DNA of 11,258 bases from CAYGWP01 sp964353455 (GTDB lineage Bacteria > Planctomycetota > Phycisphaerae > FEN-1346). Each line of letters opens with the position of its first letter. The stretch's first letter is position 1. Positions 1 through 7,313 of the stretch are shown piece by piece. A program made the position numbers and the translations under genes. The notes beneath the pieces are model-generated. The model ran no database searches, was not told where the DNA came from, and was given only the letters and a program-made list of their open reading frames with translations. The stretch spans positions 1-11,258 of the forward strand of contig CAYGWP010000533.1 of the NCBI GenBank assembly GCA_964353455.1, in the 5' to 3' direction.

Positions 1-1
1 G

Positions 2-442
2 CTGATGGCCCTGACGGTGCTGGCCGGCGACGTCTTTCTGCGATTCACGCGGACTGGCCGACATATCTATTATATTGGCGCCAACGAGGAGGCCGCGCGG
101 CTGTCGGGCCTCAACATCACGCGCATCAAGTGGGGCGTCTATGCGTTCTGCGGCGTCATGGCCGGCCTGGCGGGCGTCGTCCAGGCCTCGCGCGTGGCCA
201 CAGGGCAGCCGAGCGCCGGCATGGGCGACGAGTTGCGGGTCATCGCCGCGGTCATCATCGGCGGGGCATCGTTCACAGGCGGCGTCGGGACCGTCCTGGG
301 GGCGCTCCTTGGCGCCGCCATCATGGGCGTCCTCCGCCAGGGCCTCGTGGTGCTGGGCGTCGATGCGAACTGGCAACCTTTCGTCGAGGGCGGCGTCATT
401 ATCGGCGCAGTTGCCCTTGACATGCTACGCCGGCGCAGGTAA
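2..442 (+). CDS. Sugar ABC transporter permease, RbsC/XylH type, C-terminal part
   Basis: Inner-membrane permease subunit of a ribose/xylose/galactose-type ABC importer. Only the last 146 residues are present; the reading frame is open to the left edge, so the start lies outside the window. The cytoplasmic loop IGANEEAARLSGLNITRIK is the conserved segment of this family that contacts the ATPase. It is followed by hydrophobic stretches: one around WGVYAFCGVMAGLAGVVQA, a Gly/Ala-rich pair containing AAVIIGGASFTGGVGTVLGA, and a last helix before a basic RRRR end. The QPSAGMGDEL segment and the GG-x-S-x-x-GG-x-G-T signature are typical of RbsC-like permeases. An ATPase and a binding-protein gene would be expected upstream. 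The exact sugar cannot be told. A mutarotase follows 86 bases later, which fits sugar uptake. The codons for HIYYIG (61-78) are strikingly AT-rich for this gene. Confidence 0.92.
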   Translation: MMALTVLAGDVFLRFTRTGRHIYYIGANEEAARLSGLNITRIKWGVYAFCGVMAGLAGVVQASRVATGQPSAGMGDELRVIAAVIIGGASFTGGVGTVLGALLGAAIMGVLRQGLVVLGVDANWQPFVEGGVIIGAVALDMLRRRR

Positions 443-450
443 ACGAGTTA

Positions 451-480
451 TGCGCGGCGGGTCTCCGGACCCGCCGCGCA
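451..480. repeat. Perfect 13-bp inverted repeat (hairpin) between permease and mutarotase genes
   Basis: Bases 451-463 are exactly complementary to 468-480, with a 4-base loop (TCCG). The stem is almost pure G+C. It starts 8 bases after the permease stop codon, where a terminator could sit, but no T-run follows on either side, so it is not a standard intrinsic terminator. It could be a mRNA-stabilising 3' hairpin that separates permease and mutarotase expression, or a small dispersed palindromic element of the same general kind as those at 1681-1756 and 9044-9078. Confidence 0.75.
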
Positions 481-528
481 ACGGGGACCGCAACACGAGA
501 ACCGGAACGTCTCTTTAAGGAGCGCATC

Positions 529-1668
529 ATGACAGCGTGCAAACTGGTACTGTGCCTCACGGCCCTTGCGGCCGCGTGCGTGTGCCTGGCATCCTGCTCC
601 GGCAAGGCGCCGGCGGGCAAGGGGAAACCTACCGTCGAGAAGGTGCCTTACGGCAAAATGCCCGACGGACGACCGGTCGATATCTTCACGCTGACTAACG
701 CAAACGGCATGCGCGTCAAACTCACCAACTACGGCGCCATCACCGTGAGCGTTGAAGTGCCCGACCGCGCCGGGAAACTTGCCGACGTCACGCTCGGCTA
801 CGACACCCTCGACGGATGGTTTACGAGCAAGTCCTACTTCGGCGCGACCGTCGGCCGATACGCCAACCGCATCGCCAAGGGTAAGTTCTCCCTCGACGGC
901 CAGACCTATACCCTGGCTACCAACAATGGCGAGAACGCCCTCCACGGCGGCCTGAAGGGCTTCGACAAGGTCCTCTGGAACGCCGAGACCGTTGAATTGC
1001 CGAACGCCGTCGGCGTCAAGTTCACCTACGCCAGCAAGGACGGCGAGGAAGGATACCCCGGCAACCTCGCGGTCACTGCTCTCTACACGCTTACAAATGA
1101 CAATGAGTTCAAGGTCGAGTTCACCGCCACGACCGATAAGGCGACCGTCGTGAACCTCGCCCACCACTCTTACTGGAACCTGGGCGGGGCGGCGGCGGGC
1201 GACATTCTCGGCCACGAACTTCTGCTCGAGGCCGACCAGTACACCCCCGTCGATGCCGGCCTCATCCCCACGGGCGAACTCAAGGCCGTCGCCGGCTCGC
1301 CGATGGACTTCACGAAGCCCGCGGCAATCGGGGCGTGGATCGCCCAGGTCGAAGGCGGATACGACCACAACTTCGTCCTCCGCAATCAGACCGGCAAGGT
1401 CGCCCTTGCCGCCAGGGCCGTCGATCCCAGGAGCGGCCGCATCATGGAGATCTTCACCGACCAGCCCGGCATCCAGTTCTACTCCGGCAACTTCCTCGAC
1501 GGCACGGTCGCCGGCAAGGGCGGGGTGGTCTATAAGAACCACCGGGGCTTCTGCCTCGAGCCGCAGCACTCCCCGGACTCGCCGAACCGGCCGAACTTCC
1601 CGTCCGTCGTCCTTCGCCCCGGCGAGACGTATAAGCATGTGATGATCCATAAGTTCTCGGCGAAGTAA
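529..1668 (+). CDS. galM: Aldose 1-epimerase (galactose mutarotase), predicted lipoprotein
   Basis: Interconverts alpha and beta anomers of hexoses such as galactose or glucose. The ATG is set by an AAGGAG ribosome site at 517-522 with 6-base spacing. The 379-residue product begins with a short hydrophobic signal and a lipobox LASC (Cys23), so it is predicted to be lipid-anchored outside the cytoplasm; the n-region is weak, with a single Lys. The mutarotase fold follows from about residue 40: GRYANRIAKGKF (109-120), NALHGG with His139, HHSYWNLGG with His213 as the likely catalytic acid, GYDHNF with Asp279, and CLEPQ with Glu344 as the likely catalytic base, then SPNRPNFPSVVLRPGETY. All key family residues are present, and after the signal the length matches the family. 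It lies 86 bases after the sugar permease and may be part of the same uptake unit, although a strong hairpin lies between them. Family assignment is secure; the sugar is not. Confidence 0.95.
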   Translation: MTACKLVLCLTALAAACVCLASCSGKAPAGKGKPTVEKVPYGKMPDGRPVDIFTLTNANGMRVKLTNYGAITVSVEVPDRAGKLADVTLGYDTLDGWFTSKSYFGATVGRYANRIAKGKFSLDGQTYTLATNNGENALHGGLKGFDKVLWNAETVELPNAVGVKFTYASKDGEEGYPGNLAVTALYTLTNDNEFKVEFTATTDKATVVNLAHHSYWNLGGAAAGDILGHELLLEADQYTPVDAGLIPTGELKAVAGSPMDFTKPAAIGAWIAQVEGGYDHNFVLRNQTGKVALAARAVDPRSGRIMEIFTDQPGIQFYSGNFLDGTVAGKGGVVYKNHRGFCLEPQHSPDSPNRPNFPSVVLRPGETYKHVMIHKFSAK

Positions 1669-1680
1669 CCCGTAAACCTG

Positions 1681-1756
1681 TGTGGCACGGCCGGCTTGTC
1701 CGGCCGTGGGATACCGGTGGGGCTGGACCACGGCCGGACAAGCCGGCCGTGCCACA
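1681..1756. repeat. 29-bp perfect inverted repeat with nested palindromes
   Basis: Bases 1681-1709 are exactly complementary to 1728-1756, with an 18-base spacer at 1710-1727. Each arm is itself a hairpin: in the left arm 1686-1694 pairs with 1700-1708 around the loop CTTGT, and the right arm mirrors it. The structure can therefore fold as one long hairpin or as two small ones. It begins 12 bases after the mutarotase stop and ends 31 bases before the next start. There is no T-tract. It looks like two head-to-head copies of a short dispersed palindromic unit (core GGCTTGTCCGGCC). The stretch is open in the frame of the following gene, but the ribosome site downstream argues that it is not translated. 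Confidence 0.9.
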
Positions 1757-1774
1757 CCCCAATTCGGATGATCG

Positions 1775-1780
1775 AAAGGA
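1775..1780 (+). promoter_or_regulatory. Ribosome binding site that decides a GTG start
   Basis: AAAGGA lies 7 bases before GTG at 1788. The same site is only 1 base from GTG 1782 and 19 bases from ATG 1800, both in frame, so 1788 is the best-supported start of the large beta-propeller protein. The frame is open back to an ATG inside the inverted repeat region, but that start lacks a visible ribosome site and would place about 36 low-complexity residues ahead of the signal peptide. Confidence 0.6.
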
Positions 1781-1787
1781 CGTGCAC

Positions 1788-4700
1788 GTGACGCCCCGCA
1801 TGTTGTGCCTGTTCGTCGGCTTGGCGGTTCTTGTCTCCGTGGCGGCGGGCGAAGCGCCCCCGGCCGCAAAGACTGTGCCCCTCACCCCCGCCCCCTCTCC
1901 CGCGAGGGGAGAGGGGAGAGATTCCGCCCAGGCCCCCCATCCGCCCATCCCGGTCCGATTCAACCTGAAGGAGCCGGGCATCGTCACGCTCGTCATCGAG
2001 AACCCCGACGGCACGCGGGTCCGCAACCTCGTCAGCGAAACGCCGTTCCCGGCGGGCCAGAACGTCGCCTGGTGGGACGGCCTCGACGACCTGGGCCGCG
2101 ACACCAACGCTGCCGCACATGCCGTCTATCATGTCCCCGGAAAACTCGTCGCCCCCGGCCGGTACCGCGTCCGCGGCCTCGTGCGCCCCGAGATCAAACT
2201 GGTCTATGAAATGACGCCGTACTCGGCCGGCGACCCGCCGTGGCGCACCAAAGACGCCGGCGGCGAGTGGCTCACCAACCACACGCCACCCTCCGCCGTC
2301 TGCTTCGTTCCCGACGGCGCCGCCCCCGACTGGCCCGGCCATCCGTCGCCCGGCGGGCAGGTCCTCGTCGGGAGTTACGTCTCCGAAGGCGGCAGCGGCC
2401 TGGCGTGGCTCGACCTGAAGGGCCGCAAGGTCCACGGCCAGGGCTGGCTCGGCGGAATCTGGACCGGGGCATCGCACGTCATCCGCGATGAGGGCGCGAG
2501 GCCCGTCCCCGGCGTGTACGCCTACACCGGCTCGTGGTGGACGGTCGGAAAGGCCGTCGGCGAACTCCGCATCCAGGCGCTCATCACGAAGCCCGACAAG
2601 ACGAGCGGCGAGGACAAGGCCGTCCTCGTCCCGACCTTCAAGTTCGACATCCCGCCGTCGATCTCCAGCGGTCCGTGGCCGTGCCTGGGCGGCATGGCAG
2701 CCAGAAACGGGATCATCGTGGCGAGCCAGCCCGCGCTCGACCGGCTCGTGTTCGTGGATGCCGCGGCGCACGCCGTGCTCGGCACGGCGGCCGTGAAGGA
2801 CCCGCGCGGGGTCGCCTTCGAGCGCGACGGGAAGTTGCTGGTCCTTTCGGAGCGGCGGCTCCTCAGGTTCGCGCTGCCGCCGGCCCTGGCGCAGTCCGGC
2901 CCGGCCGCGCCGTTCCAGCAGGTTCCCAAGCAGGCGCCGGGCGACACGCTAGCGCCGAAGGCCACCGAGGCGAAGGCCGTGGCGCTCCCCCAGCCGCAGG
3001 TGGTCGTTGCGGACGGGCTGGATGAGCCGCGGCAACTGGCGCTCGACGGTAATGGAAACATCTACGTAAGTGAGTGGGGAACAAGCCACCAGGTCAAGGT
3101 CTTCTCGGCGGCCGGGAAGTTCCTCCGGGCCATCGGCGAGCCGGGCCGACCGGCCATCGGCATCTACAACCCGAACCACATGAACCACCCGAGCGGCATG
3201 GCCGTCACCCCCGACGGCCGCCTGTGGGTGGCGGAGTCCGAGTTCACGCCGAAACGCCTCAGCGTATGGACGCTCGACGGGCGCCTCGCCGCCGCGTTCT
3301 ACGGGCCGCCGAAGTACGGCGGCGGCGGGTCGCTCGACCCGCTCGACACCGCCCGCTTCTTCTACGCCGACGACGGCGGCGCGATGGAACTGCGCCTCGA
3401 CTGGGAGAAGGGCACGGGCCGCCCCGTCTCGGTCTATTACCGGCCGGAGTGCGACACCCTGAAGTTCCCGAACGAATCGGCCGGCCTCCTCCAGACGCCG
3501 TTCCACGCCAACGGAAAGACATATCTAACGCAATGTTATGTGACCAGCCCCACGACCGGCACGCAGGCGGCCATGCTCTGGATGCTCGACGAGAAGGCCG
3601 GCGTGGCCCGGCCTGCCGCCGCCCTCGGACGGGCAAACTCGGCGTCCGCGTTCGGCCTCTCGGGCAAGTTCGCCGTCCGTTGGACCGGCCAGGTGAAGCC
3701 GAAGTTCTCCGAGACCTACACCTTCCAGGCGCAGGCCGACCACGGCTCGCGGCTGTGGGTGAACGGTCAAACGATTGTAGATGACTGGAAGCAGAATCGC
3801 GACCGGGTGAACACGGGCACGATCGCCCTTGAGGCCGGCCGCAAGTACGAGATTCGCATGGAGTACAACAACCGCGGCGGATCTTCCGCCAAGGCCGTCC
3901 TCACGTGGTCAAGCCCGAGCCAGAAGAAGCAGGCCGTGCCGACCGAGGCCCTCTTCGCGCCGGGCGCGGCAGGCGAGACCGGCACGGGCCTCAGGGGCGA
4001 GTACTTCGACGGCGTCGGTTTCTCGAAGCCCGCGGCCTCCCAGGTCGATCCGAAGATCGATTTCAACTGGGGCGTCAACGTGCCGCAGGTCCTCCTGACG
4101 GACCGCGCTCGCGCCCTCAGGTCGCGGCTGCCCGAGGGAGTGAACCTGGGGAAGGACGGCGTCATCTTCGCCTGGTCCGACCTGAACGGAGACGCCGCCG
4201 TCCAGCCGGAGGAGGTCCAGTGCATCCGCGGCGAGGTCGGCTGCGTCACCGTGATGCACGACCTTTCGATGGTCACCTCGACGGGCCTCGTCTTCAAGGT
4301 CGAGCGATTCTCGCCCGGCGGCGCGCCCGTCTATGACCTTTCGCGGGCAACGTCGTTCGGCGTGGAGTGGCAGCGGCCCACGTCAACCGGCGGCAACCAG
4401 GCGGTCCTCGAAAAGAGCGGCAGCCGCATGTTCTTCACGACGCCGCCCAAGCCGTTAGCGCCTCAGTCGGTCGGCGGCGCGACGGTCGGCAAGCCGCTGT
4501 GGTCGTATCCGAACATGTGGCCGGGGCTGCACGCCTCGCACATCGCGCCGATGCCGGAATTCCCCGGCGAGATCATCGGGACGACGCGCCTCCTCGGCCC
4601 CACCGTCCAGCCGCGCGGGTCCGATGCCGGCGAGATCGTCGCCATCAACGGCAACAAGGGCGTCATCTACCTGATGACGACCGACGGCCTGTTCGTGGCC

Positions 4701-5690
4701 ACGCTCTTCAAGGACAGCCGCACGGGCAGTTTCAGCCCGCCCGAGGCGAAGCGCGGCATGATTGTAAATGACTACAGTATCAACGAGGAGTGCTTCGGGC
4801 CGACTATCTCGCAGACGGGCGACGGCCGCATCTACCTCCAGGTGGTGGTGGGCTGCATCGTCCGGGTCGATGGGCTTGAGGGCATCCGCCGCCTGCCGGA
4901 GAGTTCGCTGAATGTAGATGCGACGATGCTCAAGGCGGCGCAGGAATACTTCGTCCGGTGCGAGACCCTGCGGCGCTCGGAGGAGGCCCCCGGCCCGCTC
5001 GTGGTGGCTGTCCGGGCGGCGCCGCCCGTCGTCGATGGCAAACTCGGCGATTGGGCCGGCGCCCAGTGGGCGAAGATTGACGAGCGGTTCGTCCAGGTTG
5101 GCGACTGGGGCCGACGCAAGGTCGCCACAGTGGCCGCGCTGGCCGTCTCGGGCGACCGCCTGTACGGGGCCTTCAAGACCGACAGCCCCAAGGCGCTCGA
5201 CAACGCGCGCGAGTCGCCGCAGAACCTCTTCAGGACCGGCGGCGGACTGGACCTGATGCTGGATGCCGTCCCCGGCGGCGAGCGGCTCCTCGTGGCCCGC
5301 GCCGGTGATAAGACGATGGCCGTCCTCTATCGCCCCGTCGCGCCGGGAACGAAGACAGAGCCGGTGCTCTACACGTCGCTGGTGCGCACGGTCAAGATGG
5401 ACCTTGTGGAGGATGTGAGCGGCCAGGTGACCTTCGCCGCGGGCACGGAGGCGGATGAGAAGGCGAAGATCGACATCGCGGTCTTCGAGTTCTCGGTGCC
5501 CCTGAAACTCCTCGACCTCAAGGTCCAGCCGGGCATGAAGATCCGCGGCGACGTGGGCGTGCTGCGCGGCAACGGGTTCCAGACCCTCCAGCGGGTCTAT
5601 TGGAGCAACAAGGCGACGGGCCTCGTGTCGGACGCCCCGACCGAGGCGGACCTCACGCCGCAGTTCTGGGGCGAGATGAAGTTCGAGTAG
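1788..5690 (+). CDS. Large secreted NHL beta-propeller protein with inserted PA14 and C-terminal CBM9/DOMON-like domain
   Basis: A 1300-residue exported protein of no certain function. A signal peptide (1-21, MLCLFVGLAVLVSVAAG core) is followed by a repeat-derived linker (31-44). Next comes an FlgD-like Ig domain (about 54-131: PVRFNLKEPGIVTLVIENPDG, then WWDGLDDLGR and APGRYRVRGL). A beta-propeller follows, with NHL-type repeats at about 412-440 (ALDGNGNIYVSEWG) and 466-500 (HPSGMAVTPDGRLWVAES). A PA14 core sits at about 622-725 (VRWTGQVKPKFSETYTFQAQ, LWVNGQTIVDDW, LTWSSPSQKKQ), then a second PA14 beginning at 733-767 (TGLRGEYFDG, FNWG). A Ca-loop-like DLNGDAAVQPEE (798-809) and more propeller lead to a CBM9/DOMON-like domain (about 1072-1300, VVDGKLGDW). 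PA14 and CBM9 folds often bind glycans, so binding or scaffolding at the surface is inferred; no catalytic motif was recognised. Next gene starts 72 bases downstream. Confidence 0.85.
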   Translation: MTPRMLCLFVGLAVLVSVAAGEAPPAAKTVPLTPAPSPARGEGRDSAQAPHPPIPVRFNLKEPGIVTLVIENPDGTRVRNLVSETPFPAGQNVAWWDGLDDLGRDTNAAAHAVYHVPGKLVAPGRYRVRGLVRPEIKLVYEMTPYSAGDPPWRTKDAGGEWLTNHTPPSAVCFVPDGAAPDWPGHPSPGGQVLVGSYVSEGGSGLAWLDLKGRKVHGQGWLGGIWTGASHVIRDEGARPVPGVYAYTGSWWTVGKAVGELRIQALITKPDKTSGEDKAVLVPTFKFDIPPSISSGPWPCLGGMAARNGIIVASQPALDRLVFVDAAAHAVLGTAAVKDPRGVAFERDGKLLVLSERRLLRFALPPALAQSGPAAPFQQVPKQAPGDTLAPKATEAKAVALPQPQVVVADGLDEPRQLALDGNGNIYVSEWGTSHQVKVFSAAGKFLRAIGEPGRPAIGIYNPNHMNHPSGMAVTPDGRLWVAESEFTPKRLSVWTLDGRLAAAFYGPPKYGGGGSLDPLDTARFFYADDGGAMELRLDWEKGTGRPVSVYYRPECDTLKFPNESAGLLQTPFHANGKTYLTQCYVTSPTTGTQAAMLWMLDEKAGVARPAAALGRANSASAFGLSGKFAVRWTGQVKPKFSETYTFQAQADHGSRLWVNGQTIVDDWKQNRDRVNTGTIALEAGRKYEIRMEYNNRGGSSAKAVLTWSSPSQKKQAVPTEALFAPGAAGETGTGLRGEYFDGVGFSKPAASQVDPKIDFNWGVNVPQVLLTDRARALRSRLPEGVNLGKDGVIFAWSDLNGDAAVQPEEVQCIRGEVGCVTVMHDLSMVTSTGLVFKVERFSPGGAPVYDLSRATSFGVEWQRPTSTGGNQAVLEKSGSRMFFTTPPKPLAPQSVGGATVGKPLWSYPNMWPGLHASHIAPMPEFPGEIIGTTRLLGPTVQPRGSDAGEIVAINGNKGVIYLMTTDGLFVATLFKDSRTGSFSPPEAKRGMIVNDYSINEECFGPTISQTGDGRIYLQVVVGCIVRVDGLEGIRRLPESSLNVDATMLKAAQEYFVRCETLRRSEEAPGPLVVAVRAAPPVVDGKLGDWAGAQWAKIDERFVQVGDWGRRKVATVAALAVSGDRLYGAFKTDSPKALDNARESPQNLFRTGGGLDLMLDAVPGGERLLVARAGDKTMAVLYRPVAPGTKTEPVLYTSLVRTVKMDLVEDVSGQVTFAAGTEADEKAKIDIAVFEFSVPLKLLDLKVQPGMKIRGDVGVLRGNGFQTLQRVYWSNKATGLVSDAPTEADLTPQFWGEMKFE
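1878..1919. repeat. Dispersed palindromic repeat inside coding sequence (encodes PLTPAPSPARGEGR)
   Basis: Within the big secreted protein gene, just after the signal peptide region, 1892-1901 (CCCCTCTCCC) pairs exactly with 1907-1916 around a 5-base loop, preceded by CCCTCACCCCC. This composition matches a palindromic element found scattered in many bacterial genomes, whose translation gives peptides of the LTPALSPxxRE type. Here it is read in frame as residues 31-44 without breaking the gene. It probably acts as a linker between the signal peptide and the first folded domain. Confidence 0.8.
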
Positions 5691-5762
5691 CCCGGCCGTC
5701 CAGGTAATTGAGAAGACGTACACACTATCGACACATGAACAAGAGTTTCAGGGGGAAGGGTG

Positions 5763-7313
5763 ATGCCTCTATCTCGCGGCGCGTGGGTGGGAATGGTTGC
5801 GGGCGGGCTCGGCGCAGCCGTTGGTCTGGGGGCGGGGCTGTGGGGGCTGTGGCAGGCAGGCGGGGCCTGGCCTCAGACCGAAGCCAAAGGCCGTCTTGCG
5901 TCCCGCATGGACGCTCGCGGGCCTTATGCGATCATTGCCTCTGAAGCGGCGGCCCGGAAGTACCCCCAGGCAATTGAGGAGGCGGGCGCCCTGCACGGCG
6001 GCGCGCGCCGGCTGGCCTTCTCTCCCGGGGACCTTTCGGGCGTGCAGTCGGCCCTGCGTGAGAACCCGCCGCGATACGCACTTGTCTTCGTCCTTCCCGA
6101 GGAACTGGACGTGAATTTCGCCTGGCAGTGGCTGCGACTGACGACCGAATTGGATGACGACCCGCTTGTCGATGTGCGTACCGGGTTTATCACGGGCGAG
6201 TCGGCCGAGGCGGTCGTGAACTGGATTCGGAGGATCCGGGCCGTGGCGGAGGGCAGGTCGGCGCTTCCGGCGGCCGTTGTCGATAACCTCGGTCCGAACA
6301 CGATGGCGGCAGCGACGGCCTTTGAGAAATCGCCCGGCGCCTTCTTTCTGCCCGCTCTGGCGTCGCGCTGCGGCGTCAGCACCATCTCGCACGGCGCGCA
6401 GGGGTTCACCGATGACCGTCTGGCCTCGATGGACGGCGCGGGCCTCCTGCATTTCGGCGGGCACGGGCACCCCGATCGCGTGGACGACGGCTTGGACGGG
6501 CGACAGATCCGCAAACTCAAGATGGCTCCCTGCATCGTGTTCAGCGGCGCGTGTTATACCGGGGTCACCGGGCGGTGGTTCGATTTTGCCGGCGGGCAGG
6601 CGGCCGAGAAGCAGGTTCCGCCGGACCGCTCGTTCTGTCTCGGCCTGCTGGCCAACAACGCCGTGGCGTACCTGGCCGCCCTGCATCCCGATCATGGCAT
6701 CCCGGTTTACCAGGAGATGGAGTACATGGCGTTTACTGGGGCCACGCTTGGAGATATCATTAAGCACACGCACGACGGAGTCATCCTGGCGTCGGGGGGA
6801 AGGCTTCCGGACCTGAAGCCCCTGCGCGGCGGCGCGCCGATGTCGCAGATGACGCCTTCCGAGGTCATGCTTACGGGGACGGCGTCGCGGGTGCTTTTCG
6901 GCGATCCCGCCCTCGTCGTAACCGATGCCATTACGGCGCCTCCGCTTGAGATCTCCATGGCGCCGTCGGGCGAGGGGACCTGGAAGGTCGTCGCCGTCCT
7001 CAGGAACACGGAATTGAGGAGCACCTTTACCGACACCTATCATGCCGACCTGGCGAGCGACCCCAATTTGTTCAACGACCGGGCACTTATCGCGTGCCAG
7101 TTGCCCGGGCGCTGCGGCACGGTCAAGGACGTGCGCGTGGTCAGGGTCTCGGCGCGGGGAAAGACGATTCCGCACCGGCTGGTCGGCTTCGTCGTGGAAA
7201 AACTCGACGGGGCCCGTGTACTTCACGTGCAGGTGGATGTGCCCACATCCGGGTATATGCAGTCCGACTTTCGCCAAGCGTCTTCGGAGGTGGAACTGGA
7301 GGTCCGCAACTGA
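5763..7313 (+). CDS. Exported clan CD cysteine peptidase, C25 (gingipain)-like
   Basis: Predicted caspase-fold cysteine endopeptidase, 516 residues from ATG 5763 (an adjacent GTG at 5760 would add one residue; purine-rich GGGGGAAGGG lies at 5751-5760). A Gly-rich hydrophobic segment (about 6-36) should serve as signal anchor or signal peptide. The catalytic dyad is visible: LLHFGGHGHPDR with His234 and IVFSGACYTG with Cys264, 30 residues apart, close to the spacing in gingipains. A segment VDVRTGFITGES (137-148) precedes it, and LFGDPALVV (378-386), a hallmark near the end of C25 catalytic domains, follows it. The last 130 residues look like an Ig-like beta domain, as often follows C25 domains. 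Substrate specificity cannot be read. It overlaps the next gene by 4 bases, implying coupled translation. A CHAT-type peptidase is the main alternative; the LFGDP motif favours C25. Confidence 0.82.
   Translation: MPLSRGAWVGMVAGGLGAAVGLGAGLWGLWQAGGAWPQTEAKGRLASRMDARGPYAIIASEAAARKYPQAIEEAGALHGGARRLAFSPGDLSGVQSALRENPPRYALVFVLPEELDVNFAWQWLRLTTELDDDPLVDVRTGFITGESAEAVVNWIRRIRAVAEGRSALPAAVVDNLGPNTMAAATAFEKSPGAFFLPALASRCGVSTISHGAQGFTDDRLASMDGAGLLHFGGHGHPDRVDDGLDGRQIRKLKMAPCIVFSGACYTGVTGRWFDFAGGQAAEKQVPPDRSFCLGLLANNAVAYLAALHPDHGIPVYQEMEYMAFTGATLGDIIKHTHDGVILASGGRLPDLKPLRGGAPMSQMTPSEVMLTGTASRVLFGDPALVVTDAITAPPLEISMAPSGEGTWKVVAVLRNTELRSTFTDTYHADLASDPNLFNDRALIACQLPGRCGTVKDVRVVRVSARGKTIPHRLVGFVVEKLDGARVLHVQVDVPTSGYMQSDFRQASSEVELEVRN
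7298..7303 (+). promoter_or_regulatory. Ribosome binding site that points to a CTG start
   Basis: GGAGGT lies within the last codons of the peptidase gene, 6 bases before CTG 7310, which itself overlaps the peptidase stop as CTGA. No ATG or GTG occurs in the downstream frame between the far-upstream GTG 7094 and GTG 7406. Position 7406 would remove the signal peptide. TTG 7343 is the other candidate but has no properly spaced ribosome site. Confidence 0.6.

Noticed and set aside
451..480. Rho-independent terminator
   Set aside because: The stem is perfect, but no T-run follows it, so only a hairpin or repeat is claimed.
1680..1787. Longer version of the propeller protein starting at 1680
   Set aside because: It would translate the inverted repeat, has no ribosome site at its ATG, and would put 36 unstructured residues before the signal peptide.
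3776..4920. Recurring TGTAGATG/TGTAAATG words (3776, 4763, 4913) as binding sites
   Set aside because: All three are in frame as Val-Asp or Val-Asn codons in one gene and are better explained by codon choice that avoids GTCGAC or by chance.
7094..7309. Start of the toroid protein at GTG 7094
   Set aside because: It would overlap the peptidase gene by over 200 bases and bury the signal peptide; no ribosome site was seen.
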